A stretch of 25,825 bases of DNA from Bacillota bacterium (GCA_023391635.1 JAEWAQ010000046.1:1-25825), one strand, 5' to 3'. Numbered from the stretch's first letter, positions 7,710 through 16,027 are shown. Program-made: numbers and translations. Notes: generated by a model not told the origin, from the letters alone.

Positions 7710-8695
7710 GGCGCAATTCCCTCCCTCACTTCGAATTCCAGCCACGAGGACAGCGTGCCGTGCGGCTCCAGCCGGAGCGCCAGGCCGCTTGCGGCCGCCT
7801 CGGCCAACGTAAGCTTCGGCGGCACGTTGAACATCTCCAGGCCGATGTTGTATTCGCAGGAGAAGAACGGAGCATCGCCGTCTGCGGCAAAGTTCTGCCA
7901 GTACCAGACATACGGCCATACGCGATGATCCCAGCTCACCGCAAGCCCCAATCCCCGCTCCGGATGATCGATTCTGTACGTGCCGTCGACGGTTCGAACG
8001 GCGAGCAGATCCCGCCGCGTGCCCGCCTCCGGCATGCGGGACAAGTCGACCCGCGCTCCGTCCTGTTCGGCATGCGGCCATGCCCATTGCTTGCCTTCCG
8101 CCGGCTGCATGACGACCGCGCCGGGCGAGAAATAAATGCGCGACCCCGCGTCCAGGAACGGCGCGCCGTACGCCAGATGATGCCCCCAGTTCGTCTCCAT
8201 GTCGACAGGCGCTTCATTGCGCACCGTTTGCTCGATTCGAACTTTCGTTTCTCCGCTTCTCAGTATGAAATCCTTCTCGACGTAGAGCGGCAGCGAACGC
8301 AGACGGTGGGTCAGACGGATATGAATTTCATCCGGTTCGTCGCGAATAATGTGCAGCTGCCAAGGATTGATCGCCGTCTCGCCGCGGTGCACGACGGCGC
8401 CGCGATACGTGTGCGTATAGCTGACCTCAGGCATCATCTCCTGCCAGCCGCCCAGATAGGTCATCTGATAATCCGGGTACAACGCGTGGGGAGGCTGCAG
8501 CCCCATCCGCGTCTGCCAGATGAAATCCGTATCCGTAGGCTTGTGCAGCCAACGCACCGGCTCTCCTCCCCGGTCGAGCAGGAGCAGGATTTGCAATTTC
8601 TCATTCTCCAGCAGCACCGAGCGGTATTGCCGGTACACCAAATCGTCGGTTATTCTGCAACCGCTATTGCGCCGCATAAGATCGATCAACTCCAA
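7706..8695 (-). CDS. Aldose 1-epimerase-like (galactose mutarotase fold) protein
   Basis: This 329-residue protein has the galactose-mutarotase-like fold seen in the DUF4432/DUF5107-type aldose epimerase families. The central NWGHHLAYGAPFLD (about 169-182) is the usual substrate-site histidine motif, and LLLLDRGGEPVRWLH near the N-terminus is the first beta-hairpin region. It would interconvert anomers of a sugar or sugar phosphate, or bind it. The listed start is TTG 8695 with a poor ribosome site. ATG 8677, six residues later and behind GGAG at 11 bases, is equally possible. The stop overlaps the start of the next gene by four bases (ATGA). It lies between the HAD phosphatase and the duplicated-domain protein. 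Confidence 0.75.
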   Translation of the reverse strand: MELIDLMRRNSGCRITDDLVYRQYRSVLLENEKLQILLLLDRGGEPVRWLHKPTDTDFIWQTRMGLQPPHALYPDYQMTYLGGWQEMMPEVSYTHTYRGAVVHRGETAINPWQLHIIRDEPDEIHIRLTHRLRSLPLYVEKDFILRSGETKVRIEQTVRNEAPVDMETNWGHHLAYGAPFLDAGSRIYFSPGAVVMQPAEGKQWAWPHAEQDGARVDLSRMPEAGTRRDLLAVRTVDGTYRIDHPERGLGLAVSWDHRVWPYVWYWQNFAADGDAPFFSCEYNIGLEMFNVPPKLTLAEAAASGLALRLEPHGTLSSWLEFEVREGIAP

Positions 8696-8707
8696 TCCGC
8701 CAAGCTG

Positions 8708-9493
8708 TCACGACAACCCCAGGACGTCCAGCCATTGCTCCGTCTGCAGGAAGTCGCCCGTGATCCAATCCGCTCCGGCTTTCTCCAGGCGAGCCTGCTT
8801 CTGCGCATCGATGCCTTCCCTCGCCCGCTCGTCGCTGGCCAGCCCGATCGCGAGCGAGCCCCGCTGCTTGGCCAGCCCGATTTCGACTTTCCCGTCGCCG
8901 ACGACGGCAAGCTGCCGCCCGGACAGCCCGCTGTTCTCCATGAGATCGGACAGCACCTTCTCCTTCGAGCACTCGGCTTTGCCGATCGGAGCGCCGACGA
9001 TTTGCTTGAAATAATGGGCGACCCCAAGCACTTCCGCTTCCCTGACCACATCGGGATGATCCGTCCCGCTCGCGACGTACATCTCGATGCCGCGATCGTG
9101 CAGCAGGGTCAGGAAGGCGACCGAGCCTTTCATCAGAAAATCTTCCGCCCGCAGCTTGCCCTCGTCCAGCAGATCGACCTTCTCTTTCACCCGCAGCAGC
9201 AGCCGCCTGTTGTATTCCGCTTTATACGCCCATTCGTCGAGCACCACGGGATTCCAACCTTTGTGGCGGACGTTCTCCACCAGCCAGCGCATCTGGAACA
9301 CCGTCTGAATGCCCGTCGACTCGTCGATATAATCGATAATTTCCTGTTCCAGCGCCTTATCGTCCGCATCCGACAACCTGGCGGTTCCGACGATGGCTTC
9401 CTTCATGAAAGGCGCCATCACTTCCTCCCAGCCAGCCCGCAACGTGGACAGCGTTCCGTCGAAATCGAACAATACCGCTTTAAGAGCCGCCAA
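8708..9493 (-). CDS. HAD-superfamily hydrolase (sugar phosphatase)
   Basis: The 261-residue protein begins with the HAD motif I FDFDGTLS (Asp10 nucleophile, Asp12 acid/base). Motif II is ASGTD (about 151), the motif III lysine lies in AECSKEKVL, and motif IV is VVGDGKVEIGLA near 208. A helical cap lies between motifs I and II. These proteins usually dephosphorylate small phosphosugars. In a module with GmhA-like and HldE-like proteins, it could occupy the place of GmhB, the heptose-1,7-bisphosphate phosphatase, though it is not obviously GmhB by sequence. The start is TTG 9493 with GGGAGG nine bases upstream. It follows the long GH38 gene by 21 bases. Confidence 0.88.
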   Translation of the reverse strand: MAALKAVLFDFDGTLSTLRAGWEEVMAPFMKEAIVGTARLSDADDKALEQEIIDYIDESTGIQTVFQMRWLVENVRHKGWNPVVLDEWAYKAEYNRRLLLRVKEKVDLLDEGKLRAEDFLMKGSVAFLTLLHDRGIEMYVASGTDHPDVVREAEVLGVAHYFKQIVGAPIGKAECSKEKVLSDLMENSGLSGRQLAVVGDGKVEIGLAKQRGSLAIGLASDERAREGIDAQKQARLEKAGADWITGDFLQTEQWLDVLGLS

Positions 9494-9514
9494 CGTATTC
9501 GCCTCCCGTTCCTT

Positions 9515-12500
9515 TCATCTTCCCTGCGTCTGCATGCGAATTCGGAAGGTCTTGAGCTCATATGGCTTGAAGAACGCCGTAAACCGATCGCCTTGCGACT
9601 CCATCGCCTCGGCTTCCCGCTCCATCAAGTTGACTTCCTCGACCTGCGTCATCGCGAAGCGGCTATGGAATTCCGCCTGCCCCCGCTTGCCGCCGTACTC
9701 GTAGCAGCGCACGATCCAGTCGTCCGAATCCTCGGCCCGCTTGATCGTATCCACGACGACATGTTCGCTGTCGCAGGAGAAAAAGCCGAGCGTTCCGGGG
9801 AGATTTGCCGCAGTCGCAGCGCCTGCCGTCACGCGCAGTGGCAGGATCGGCGCGTTCAACCGCTGTGCCTGTACCTGCGTGCCGGCCGTGAACCAGTCGC
9901 CGGCGTGCGGTAGCAGCGAATACGTGAACGCATGCTCTCCGATGTCCGCCGCCGCGTCCGGGCTGATCGCCGACTTGATCAACGTCAGGCGCAGCGTATG
10001 TCCGATCACATCGTGGCCGTACTTGCAATCGTTCAGCAGGCTGACGCCGTAATCCCGCTCCGACAGATCGACCCAGCGGTGCGCGCAAGTTTCAAAGCGG
10101 GCATAATCCCAACTCGTATTCCAATGCGTCGGGCGCTGCACGTTTCCGTATTGAATTTCATAAGTGGCGGCGGTGGCGCGAATATTGACCGGGAATGCGA
10201 CCTTCAGCAGCTGCTGCGGCTCGTGCCAGCTCACCTCGGTCGCGAAATCGATGCGCGGATGCTTCGCATAGAGCGTCATGTTCTGGCGAATTTCCGATTT
10301 GCCGTACGTCCAGACGAAGCGAATGACGGCGCGCAGCGGCCCGCATTCCGCCAATTCCACCGATTTCAGCGCTTCGATATGCCGCGTCTTCTCCAGATAG
10401 AAAATATCGATGTCCCAAGCGTCGTGATCCGCCGGTTTGTCCTCATGCACGTCCAGCCGGTTGCCGAGCTCTCCTGCGAACAGAACGTCGCGCGCGTTGA
10501 CCTTGTCGTAAATCCGCGTCAACTGGCCGTTCCCGTTCCACTCCAGCTCATAGAACGGCGTCGATGCGCCCGTCTGCGTCGCGACGATCGGCGCAGCTGA
10601 TCCGGCAGCTGTCCGCGCCGCGATGTCGGCATCGCTCAGGAACGTGTAGCCCATGGCCGGGACCTGCACCTCGACCAGCGCCCGGGACGCCTCCTCCCCG
10701 ATTTCGAGCACCTCTTCCCGTTCCCAGGGGAGGGAGTTGAACAGCAGGTAACCGGCCTGCCCCCCGGTATCCACCAGTTGCGCCAAACCTGCCAGGCTGT
10801 CCGCCAGCGGCCCCGCGGCCAATTGCTCCGCTTCGGCATATTCCTCGTGGCAATCCTCGTACACCTCGGCGATCGACGAACCCGGCAGAATATCGTGAAA
10901 TTGATTGCGCAGCACGATCTTCCAGCTGTCATACAGAGACGCCTGCTGGTAATGATCGAATCCGGCTATCGTGCTGTAGAACGTCGACGCCATCTCCGCA
11001 TTGCGAAGCAAATTTTCCATATAACGGTTCATCTTCTTGTTGTAGGCCTGCGAGGTATACGTGCCTCTGTGCAGCTCCAGATACAGCTCACCGTCCCAAC
11101 GGTGAACGTAACGATCCGTCGCGTTCACTTTCTCTTCCAACCCGTTAAAGAACTCGTCCGCCCGCCCGGTAACGACCTTGGGCAACCCCGGCATGTTCTC
11201 CAAACGCCTTCGCATCTCCAGCATCGTCCGTGTCGGTCCGCCGCCGCCGTCTCCATAACCGTATGACAGCAGCAGTTCGTGATTGATTTCCTTGTCGCGG
11301 TAATCCCGCCAGATGCCCGACACGGTTTGCGGCAGCACATGTCCGTTATACGTATAAAATTTGAGAATGCTGTCAGGGCTGCGGAACGGGTCGGGCGTCG
11401 TAATAAAGTGCGTCAATATTTCCGTTCCGTCAATCCCCGACCAGTGAAACGTATCGTGAGGGAAACGATTGTAAACGTTCCAGCTGATCTTCGTGGTCAT
11501 GAAATAGCGCAAGCCCGCCTTCTTGAGAATTTGCGGCAGCGCCCAGCTGTATCCGAACACGTCGGGCAACCACAAGTATTCGCAGCGTGCCCCGAATTTC
11601 TGCTCGTAATAACGCTGACCGTAGACGAGCTGCCGGACGAGCGATTCACCCGAAGGAATGTTGCAATCCGATTCCAGCCACATTGCCCCGCCAGCTTCCC
11701 AACGTCCTTCCTGAACGCGCGCTTCGATCTGCTCGTAAATTTCCGGATAGTCCGTCTCCAGGTAATCGTAGAGCTGGGGCTGCGTTTGCAGGAAGATATA
11801 CTCCGGAAATTGCTCCATCAAGCGCAGCACCGTAGAGAACGAACGCGCCGATTTCTCCCGCGTATGCTTCAGGCGCCACAGCCAGGCCACGTCGATATGG
11901 GTATGTCCGATGCACCTGACGATGACCTCGTTCGCGCTTGGAATTGCTTGCAGCCCCTCTTGCAAGCTGCGGTTCACCTCGCCGACGCTGTCATAGAACG
12001 CGGGGCTGCCCGGTTCGCGCCAATCCAGAAGCAAGAACGCCCGGTCCAGCGCCTGCAGCAGCCGTCCGTATTCCAGGCTGTTGCCGTCCAGCACCTGCAG
12101 CGTATGCCACACCGCCAGCGCCGTATAATACAAGTCGTCCGTATCGACATCGAGCACAGCCACCGAAGAATGCTTGATTTCGTGCTCCAGGTCGCTGCGA
12201 ATGCCGGTATTGCCGTTCAGCCCGGACCACACCTTGAACAGCAGCTCCACCTTCTGCCCGATCAGCTCATCCGGCAGGAATACTTCCATGTGGTTGCTGC
12301 CAACACCTTGGAATGGCCTCCCGTTCACATAAAGCAGAGATTCGAACCCCGAGTTGTGCCCATCTCCCGTCTTGCCGAAATCGAACAAGCCGAGCACCTT
12401 CATGCCGCTCCACTCGCCGGGAATCGTCACTTCCGCCCGCATCCAGGCCGTTACATCCCTGCCCTTCCAACGGTCTCCGAGCGAGATCCGAGACCACTGG

Positions 12501-12658
12501 GTATCCGCCGGCGGCATAGCGCCTACTATGGCGTCAGTGTCCATCCAAAAATCATACCGGGGGACAGCCAGATGCTGCTTGTACCGGTACTTCTCCAGTT
12601 CGGTTATCCGTCTCTCCAGCTTCTTCACGGTCAGCAACATCGGATTCAAGCTGCTCAA
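9515..12658 (-). CDS. Cytoplasmic GH38 alpha-mannosidase, long form
   Basis: This 1,047-residue protein has an N-terminal extension of about 240 residues, probably a beta-sandwich, followed by the GH38 catalytic domain and C-terminal beta domains. Zinc ligands are His254 and Asp256 in GHTHIDVAWLW and His588 in RNQFHDILPGSS. The nucleophile is Asp366 in LWLPDVFGYSW, the bacterial MngB/Ams1-type context. There is no signal peptide, so it is cytoplasmic. The start is TTG 12658 behind GGGAGG with seven bases of spacing. It is the first gene of a long operon with its own TTTACA-17-TATAAT promoter and an operator palindrome. The second GH38 ends the same operon but is distant in sequence and architecture, suggesting two linkages or two steps. 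No ATG fits better than the TTG. Confidence 0.93.
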   Translation of the reverse strand: MSSLNPMLLTVKKLERRITELEKYRYKQHLAVPRYDFWMDTDAIVGAMPPADTQWSRISLGDRWKGRDVTAWMRAEVTIPGEWSGMKVLGLFDFGKTGDGHNSGFESLLYVNGRPFQGVGSNHMEVFLPDELIGQKVELLFKVWSGLNGNTGIRSDLEHEIKHSSVAVLDVDTDDLYYTALAVWHTLQVLDGNSLEYGRLLQALDRAFLLLDWREPGSPAFYDSVGEVNRSLQEGLQAIPSANEVIVRCIGHTHIDVAWLWRLKHTREKSARSFSTVLRLMEQFPEYIFLQTQPQLYDYLETDYPEIYEQIEARVQEGRWEAGGAMWLESDCNIPSGESLVRQLVYGQRYYEQKFGARCEYLWLPDVFGYSWALPQILKKAGLRYFMTTKISWNVYNRFPHDTFHWSGIDGTEILTHFITTPDPFRSPDSILKFYTYNGHVLPQTVSGIWRDYRDKEINHELLLSYGYGDGGGGPTRTMLEMRRRLENMPGLPKVVTGRADEFFNGLEEKVNATDRYVHRWDGELYLELHRGTYTSQAYNKKMNRYMENLLRNAEMASTFYSTIAGFDHYQQASLYDSWKIVLRNQFHDILPGSSIAEVYEDCHEEYAEAEQLAAGPLADSLAGLAQLVDTGGQAGYLLFNSLPWEREEVLEIGEEASRALVEVQVPAMGYTFLSDADIAARTAAGSAAPIVATQTGASTPFYELEWNGNGQLTRIYDKVNARDVLFAGELGNRLDVHEDKPADHDAWDIDIFYLEKTRHIEALKSVELAECGPLRAVIRFVWTYGKSEIRQNMTLYAKHPRIDFATEVSWHEPQQLLKVAFPVNIRATAATYEIQYGNVQRPTHWNTSWDYARFETCAHRWVDLSERDYGVSLLNDCKYGHDVIGHTLRLTLIKSAISPDAAADIGEHAFTYSLLPHAGDWFTAGTQVQAQRLNAPILPLRVTAGAATAANLPGTLGFFSCDSEHVVVDTIKRAEDSDDWIVRCYEYGGKRGQAEFHSRFAMTQVEEVNLMEREAEAMESQGDRFTAFFKPYELKTFRIRMQTQGR

Positions 12659-12686
12659 GTTTATTCCTCCCGTATGTCCGCATAAT

Positions 12687-12699
12687 CTTAATGATTAAA
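12687..12699. promoter_or_regulatory. Operator-like palindrome CTTAATGATTAAA upstream of long GH38
   Basis: Twelve of 13 positions match the recurrent palindrome. It lies eight bases downstream of the -10 element at 12708-12713 on the minus strand, the same offset as at the permease promoter. A bound repressor here would block the GH38 operon. Confidence 0.6.
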
Positions 12700-12707
12700 T
12701 TAAAATT

Positions 12708-12736
12708 ATTATAGCAAATCCTCTTTCGTGTGTAAA
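12708..12736 (-). promoter_or_regulatory. Promoter of the GH38/heptose-like operon
   Basis: The minus strand shows a TTTACA -35 (12731-12736), exactly 17 bases, and a TATAAT -10 (12708-12713). It overlaps the 3' end of the Gfo/Idh gene and is followed by the operator palindrome at 12687-12699 and the TTG start at 12658. It is one of three promoters here with the same 29-base geometry. Confidence 0.7.
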
Positions 12737-13740
12737 CCGTGAAAATTCGACATCTCGTTCGGATAGCGCAGTCCCCAGTCTGCCCGCAGTCGGTCCATCG
12801 TCTCCATAATCGCGAGCGATTCCGACAGGGGCATGATGTCGCTCTCCAGCTTGCCGGCTCTCATGCATGCCATCGCTTCCAGAGCTTCATACACATAGCC
12901 TTTAGGTTCGGCTGTATCTATGAAGTTCTCTTCATATTCTCCATACACTGTTAGAAGCGCCGACTTCGCCTTCCAGAACTGAGGGATGCGAATTTCTCCC
13001 TGCGAGCCGAGAATGACCGCCTCGTGTCTGGATTTCAACCGATGCCCCGCCATGATGGAAGCCATCGGGCCATGCTCATAGCCGAAAAGCGCAGTGAACA
13101 CCTCGTCTACACCCGTCGTGCCGATTTGCACCAAGCTTTGGATCGTCGACGGTTGCCGACCCAGCACCATGGAGGCGAACGAAATGCAGTAAATGCCCAC
13201 ATCCAGCAGCGTACCTCCTCCCAGTGCAGGGTCGAACAACCGGCTCGCAGGGTCCCATATCGATCGGTTGCCGAACCGAAGATCGACCATGCCGATTTCA
13301 CCGATCGCGCCTAGGCCGATCCATTCCCGAACCTTGGCAATCGTCGGCAGGAAGCGTGTCCACATCGCTTCCATCAGAAACACCCGATTTTGCTCGGCTG
13401 CATGAATCAGTTCCTTCAGTTCGTCCGTATTCATCGTGAATGCCTTCTCACACAGCACCGCTTTGCCTGCCCGCAGGCAAGCCAGCGCATCCTCCTTGTG
13501 CATCGGATGCGGCGTGCCGATATACACGATATCCACATCCGGATCGAGCGCCAGTTCCTTATAGCTGCCATAGGCGCGCGGCGCTTCATATTTGGCGGCA
13601 AATGCTTCCGCGCGCTCCAGGGACCGGGAGCCGACGGCAACGATACGCGCATCCGGGGCATAGCTCAATTCGCCGGCGAACGTATCCGAAATCCTCCCGG
13701 GTCCGAGAATTCCCCATCGAATGATCCGGTCATCGCTCAT
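12709..13740 (-). CDS. Gfo/Idh/MocA NAD(P)-dependent oxidoreductase (dihydrodiol dehydrogenase type)
   Basis: The product is 343 residues from ATG 13740, which has GGGGGAT upstream; a TTG six codons earlier is less likely. The N-terminal Rossmann motif GILGPGRISDTF and CEKAF (a variant of the EKP motif that carries the catalytic lysine) are present. GGGTLLDVGIYCI in the substrate domain is typical of the dimeric dihydrodiol dehydrogenase/1,5-anhydrofructose reductase subgroup. Such enzymes oxidise or reduce sugar hydroxyls, and some act in oxidation-based glycoside cleavage. The start overlaps the end of the nickel-transporter remnant by 11 bases, placing it in the short operon behind the operator at 14266. 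Its substrate cannot be told from sequence. Confidence 0.9.
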   Translation of the reverse strand: MSDDRIIRWGILGPGRISDTFAGELSYAPDARIVAVGSRSLERAEAFAAKYEAPRAYGSYKELALDPDVDIVYIGTPHPMHKEDALACLRAGKAVLCEKAFTMNTDELKELIHAAEQNRVFLMEAMWTRFLPTIAKVREWIGLGAIGEIGMVDLRFGNRSIWDPASRLFDPALGGGTLLDVGIYCISFASMVLGRQPSTIQSLVQIGTTGVDEVFTALFGYEHGPMASIMAGHRLKSRHEAVILGSQGEIRIPQFWKAKSALLTVYGEYEENFIDTAEPKGYVYEALEAMACMRAGKLESDIMPLSESLAIMETMDRLRADWGLRYPNEMSNFHGLHTKEDLL

Positions 13741-14047
13741 GGCTTCGCAATCCCCCAATCACTTTCGCGCTTTCTCCGCCAGTGAAATTAATGACGCCGA
13801 CCGTCAGCAGAAACAAACTCGAGACAGACGCGCCGACAACGCCTCCGACTTCCTCGAATTGCAGCAATCTGCTCTGCGCCCATTGAACCGAAATAACCGT
13901 CGCAATCGTAAGCAAACCGATTCCCCAGATCGCAGGATGATTGCGAGCGACGACAAGCAATAGTCCGATGCCCAGTACATGCAGCAATGCAACGGGAATG
14001 CTGTATTTCCACCAGGAATGGCTTGAACGCAAGCTTCTGTTTCCCAT
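13730..14047 (-). pseudogene. Remnant of a HoxN/NixA-type nickel/cobalt transporter, internally deleted
   Basis: This 105-residue frame begins ALLHVLGIGLLLVVARNHPA, matching the first membrane segment of NiCoT nickel/cobalt permeases as I know them. It then jumps in frame to the segment VISVQWAQSRLLQFEEVGG and VGASVSSLFLLTVGVINF. The HX4DH metal-binding segment and the next helix, which belong between these blocks, are missing, as is everything after this point. The tail TGGESAKVIGGLRSHER is unrelated. A metal transport role is therefore implausible. ATG 14047 has AAGGAG nine bases upstream; a start at 14068 is possible. It overlaps the Gfo/Idh start. It may be a relic of whatever lay here before the catabolic genes, or a small membrane protein kept for another role. 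Confidence 0.55.
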
Positions 14048-14089
14048 CTGTTCCAGCTCCTTCTTCATCTCATTCGTTCGTCCGGCTGC

Positions 14090-14239
14090 TTATTGCGCAA
14101 TGAAGACGTAACCGGCCCTGGCCGATACGTACACCTGTCCCGATTCTGATGAAGAAAGGCCGTCCGGATCGTCAATATTCGTTTGCAGCACGAGCATGTC
14201 GCTTTCTTTATGCCCTTGCTTGTGCTCAGGAAACTTCAT
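14090..14239 (-). CDS. 49-residue hypothetical protein, first ORF behind an operator
   Basis: This ORF starts at ATG 14239 and ends with TAA at 14092-14090. A GGGGGAG sequence lies about 10 bases before the ATG, and the perfect operator palindrome lies 27 bases upstream. The protein is hydrophilic and acidic in its middle (NIDDPDGLSSSESG) and ends in QVYVSARAGYVFIAQ, a possible beta hairpin. I do not recognise the family. It is the first possible gene of the operon leading through the nickel-transporter remnant to the Gfo/Idh gene, so it could be real, a leader peptide, or another relic. Confidence 0.4.
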   Translation of the reverse strand: MKFPEHKQGHKESDMLVLQTNIDDPDGLSSSESGQVYVSARAGYVFIAQ

Positions 14240-14265
14240 CTCGTTAGAACTCCCCCTCACAGTTT

Positions 14266-14278
14266 CTTAATGATTAAG
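14266..14278. promoter_or_regulatory. Perfect operator palindrome CTTAATGATTAAG
   Basis: This 13-base site is fully symmetric around its central base and is the best copy of the motif seen at five other places. It sits between the terminator of the solute-binding protein gene and the 49-residue ORF. Possible -10 sequences (TAATAT or TATCTT) lie just upstream within the hairpin, but no good -35 accompanies them. Confidence 0.6.
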
Positions 14279-14283
14279 ATATT

Positions 14284-14321
14284 AAAGCCGGCGCCACCAT
14301 CAAATAATGGCCACCGGCTTT
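14284..14321 (-). terminator. Hairpin terminator after the solute-binding protein gene
   Basis: AAAGCCGG (14284-14291) and CCGGCTTT (14314-14321) form a GC-rich stem base, with an inner CCAT/ATGG pairing around the loop. On the minus strand the stem ends in TTT followed by a moderately T-rich stretch. It lies 41 bases past the TAA of the solute-binding protein gene, as expected of a rho-independent terminator, and is nearly symmetric so it might act on both strands. It directly abuts the next operator. Confidence 0.65.
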
Positions 14322-14362
14322 CACTTACATCTACAAGATAATCGGGCTGGTCAATACTTGGC

Positions 14363-16027
14363 TTACTTAAGTCGATCGTAGCCTTGCTGGTACAGCTCCG
14401 CGATTTGATCTGCGCCGATTGACTTCATTTCCTGCACATATTTGTCGTAATCGCTCAACTTGGCTTCGCCGGTAATAAATTTGACGAACATTTCGTCGCG
14501 ATACGTGTCCAGATCACTGTACAAATTGGAAATCTTCAACGCATCTTCTGCTGTTGGAATCGGAGGCTGGAACGGCACATGCGCTTTTGCCGCAATCTCT
14601 TGCGCCGATTTGATGCTCCACTCCTTCAAGCTCGCATCGCTATTCAAGTAAGGGAGTTCAAAGACGCTGGCCATCCGCTGATCGGTAACGATCGCCGGCG
14701 CATAGTCCTGACCCATGAATGTATCCGGCCCGAGCACTTCGGTCAGGTTATCCACATACACCGGTTTGTCGTTCACCATGTTGTAGGTTTTGCCCTCGAT
14801 ACCGTAAATCATATCCAGTTTGCCTTCTCCGGCCATAATGTAGTCAAGTAACCGAATAATCGCCACCGGATCTTTGGCATTCTTTGTAATCCCATAGGTG
14901 CGCCATACGAGCGCGATCGGATCCATCGGGTACACGGCTTCCGGATTCGTGAAATTGATCGGCATCCATACAGCGCCCGGCGTATTCTTCTGCACGGTGT
15001 TCTCCGGATTGTTCCATTCAGCAAAGGAAGTAATCAAGTTCCGCGCGCGGAAGCCAAGTCGGTCTGTCGATACTCGCTCTGTCATCACGTTGCCGTCCGC
15101 CGTCTGGAAGTCTTTCGGAATCAAGCCTTCGCTGTACGCCTGATGCATCCATTCCAGAAACTGCTTGTATTCGGGAAGAATGTACTCATACGTAACTTTC
15201 CCGTCTCTTACAGACCAGCCTGATCCCGATACGAGCGACATGCCGAACATCGAACCAAGCTGCTTGTAATCGTGAAGCCCTCCACCCATAATGCCGAATT
15301 CATCCTTTTGGCCGTTACCGTTCGGATCGTTGTTAACAAATGCGCGGATCGCGTTCATCAACTCGTCCGGCGTATGCACTTCGCCCAATTGCAGCTTGTC
15401 CAGCCAGTCCTTGCGGATACTTGGATCGCGCGTATACAACTTGGAGGCAGTCAGGTTGCCGAGGGCCACAATGTCGCCGTTCGGCAACGTTATCGCTTTC
15501 TTGTACTCCGGATGATCTTCCAGCATTTTTTTCAGGTTCGGTGCGTACTTGTCGATCAAGTCGTTAAGCGGCAACAATACGCCTTCTTCCGCATACTTGA
15601 CCAGATGGGAACCATCGGCGGTGCCTACAATGCTGATAACATCCGGCAAATCTTTGCCGCTGCCCAATCGCATCTGCATAATTTGAGCGTACTCGGCGTT
15701 CGGAACGACATCCCATTTGATCGAAATTCCTGTCGCCTTCTTCGCCTCCTCCCATACAATCGTTTTGTTGGTCAGGAAGCTCATGCCCGCTTGCTCGGAA
15801 TCGCGGCCCATCCAGACGATTTCAAGAGGCTCCTGCACGATGGGAAGTGTGTAATCGCCTTCTTTGTATTGGCCATCCGTTCCCGAATCATTGCTGGATT
15901 GGGGCTGACTTGCAGACGGCTGATTCGTGCCTGGCGTATTGGCGGTCTTGTCATTGTTGCCGCTGCACCCGATTATCACAGCAATCATCACTACAGCTAA
16001 TCCGATTAGCCAACTTTTTTTCAACAT
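14363..16027 (-). CDS. lplA: ABC importer solute-binding lipoprotein (LplA type)
   Basis: The 554-residue precursor has a lipoprotein signal: MLKK, a hydrophobic core, and a lipobox IIGC with Cys21 as the lipidated residue. A serine/asparagine/threonine-rich linker to about residue 55 follows, then the extracellular binding domain of the large family-1 type (residues 60-550) common in Paenibacillus oligosaccharide importers. It would capture an oligosaccharide outside the membrane and pass it to the two permeases encoded just upstream. ATG 16027 has AAAGGATGG about six bases before it. A 127-base gap separates it from the second permease gene, and a hairpin terminator follows. The ligand cannot be read from sequence, but the operator-linked context suggests a substrate of the GH38 and propeller enzymes. 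Confidence 0.9.
   Translation of the reverse strand: MLKKSWLIGLAVVMIAVIIGCSGNNDKTANTPGTNQPSASQPQSSNDSGTDGQYKEGDYTLPIVQEPLEIVWMGRDSEQAGMSFLTNKTIVWEEAKKATGISIKWDVVPNAEYAQIMQMRLGSGKDLPDVISIVGTADGSHLVKYAEEGVLLPLNDLIDKYAPNLKKMLEDHPEYKKAITLPNGDIVALGNLTASKLYTRDPSIRKDWLDKLQLGEVHTPDELMNAIRAFVNNDPNGNGQKDEFGIMGGGLHDYKQLGSMFGMSLVSGSGWSVRDGKVTYEYILPEYKQFLEWMHQAYSEGLIPKDFQTADGNVMTERVSTDRLGFRARNLITSFAEWNNPENTVQKNTPGAVWMPINFTNPEAVYPMDPIALVWRTYGITKNAKDPVAIIRLLDYIMAGEGKLDMIYGIEGKTYNMVNDKPVYVDNLTEVLGPDTFMGQDYAPAIVTDQRMASVFELPYLNSDASLKEWSIKSAQEIAAKAHVPFQPPIPTAEDALKISNLYSDLDTYRDEMFVKFITGEAKLSDYDKYVQEMKSIGADQIAELYQQGYDRLK

Noticed and set aside
5709..8087. A 792-residue reading of the duplicated-domain protein
   Set aside because: The extra N-terminus is the mutarotase-like gene in another frame. 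The ATG at 7709 has a good ribosome site and an ATGA overlap with the upstream stop.
5784..9913. Very long plus-strand open frames (5784-7928 and 7760-9913)
   Set aside because: They are antisense to well-supported minus-strand genes, show no family motifs, and have no coherent ribosome sites. They result from the GC-rich codon pattern of the real genes.
11468..11485. Possible CcpA (cre) site TGTAAACGTTCCAG
   Set aside because: It fails the 3' half of the cre consensus and lies deep within the GH38 coding sequence. A TGTAAACGCC at the LplB leader fails likewise.
11279..12685. 468-codon plus-strand frame opposite the long GH38
   Set aside because: It lies wholly antisense to the GH38 N-terminal and catalytic regions and has no recognisable motif.
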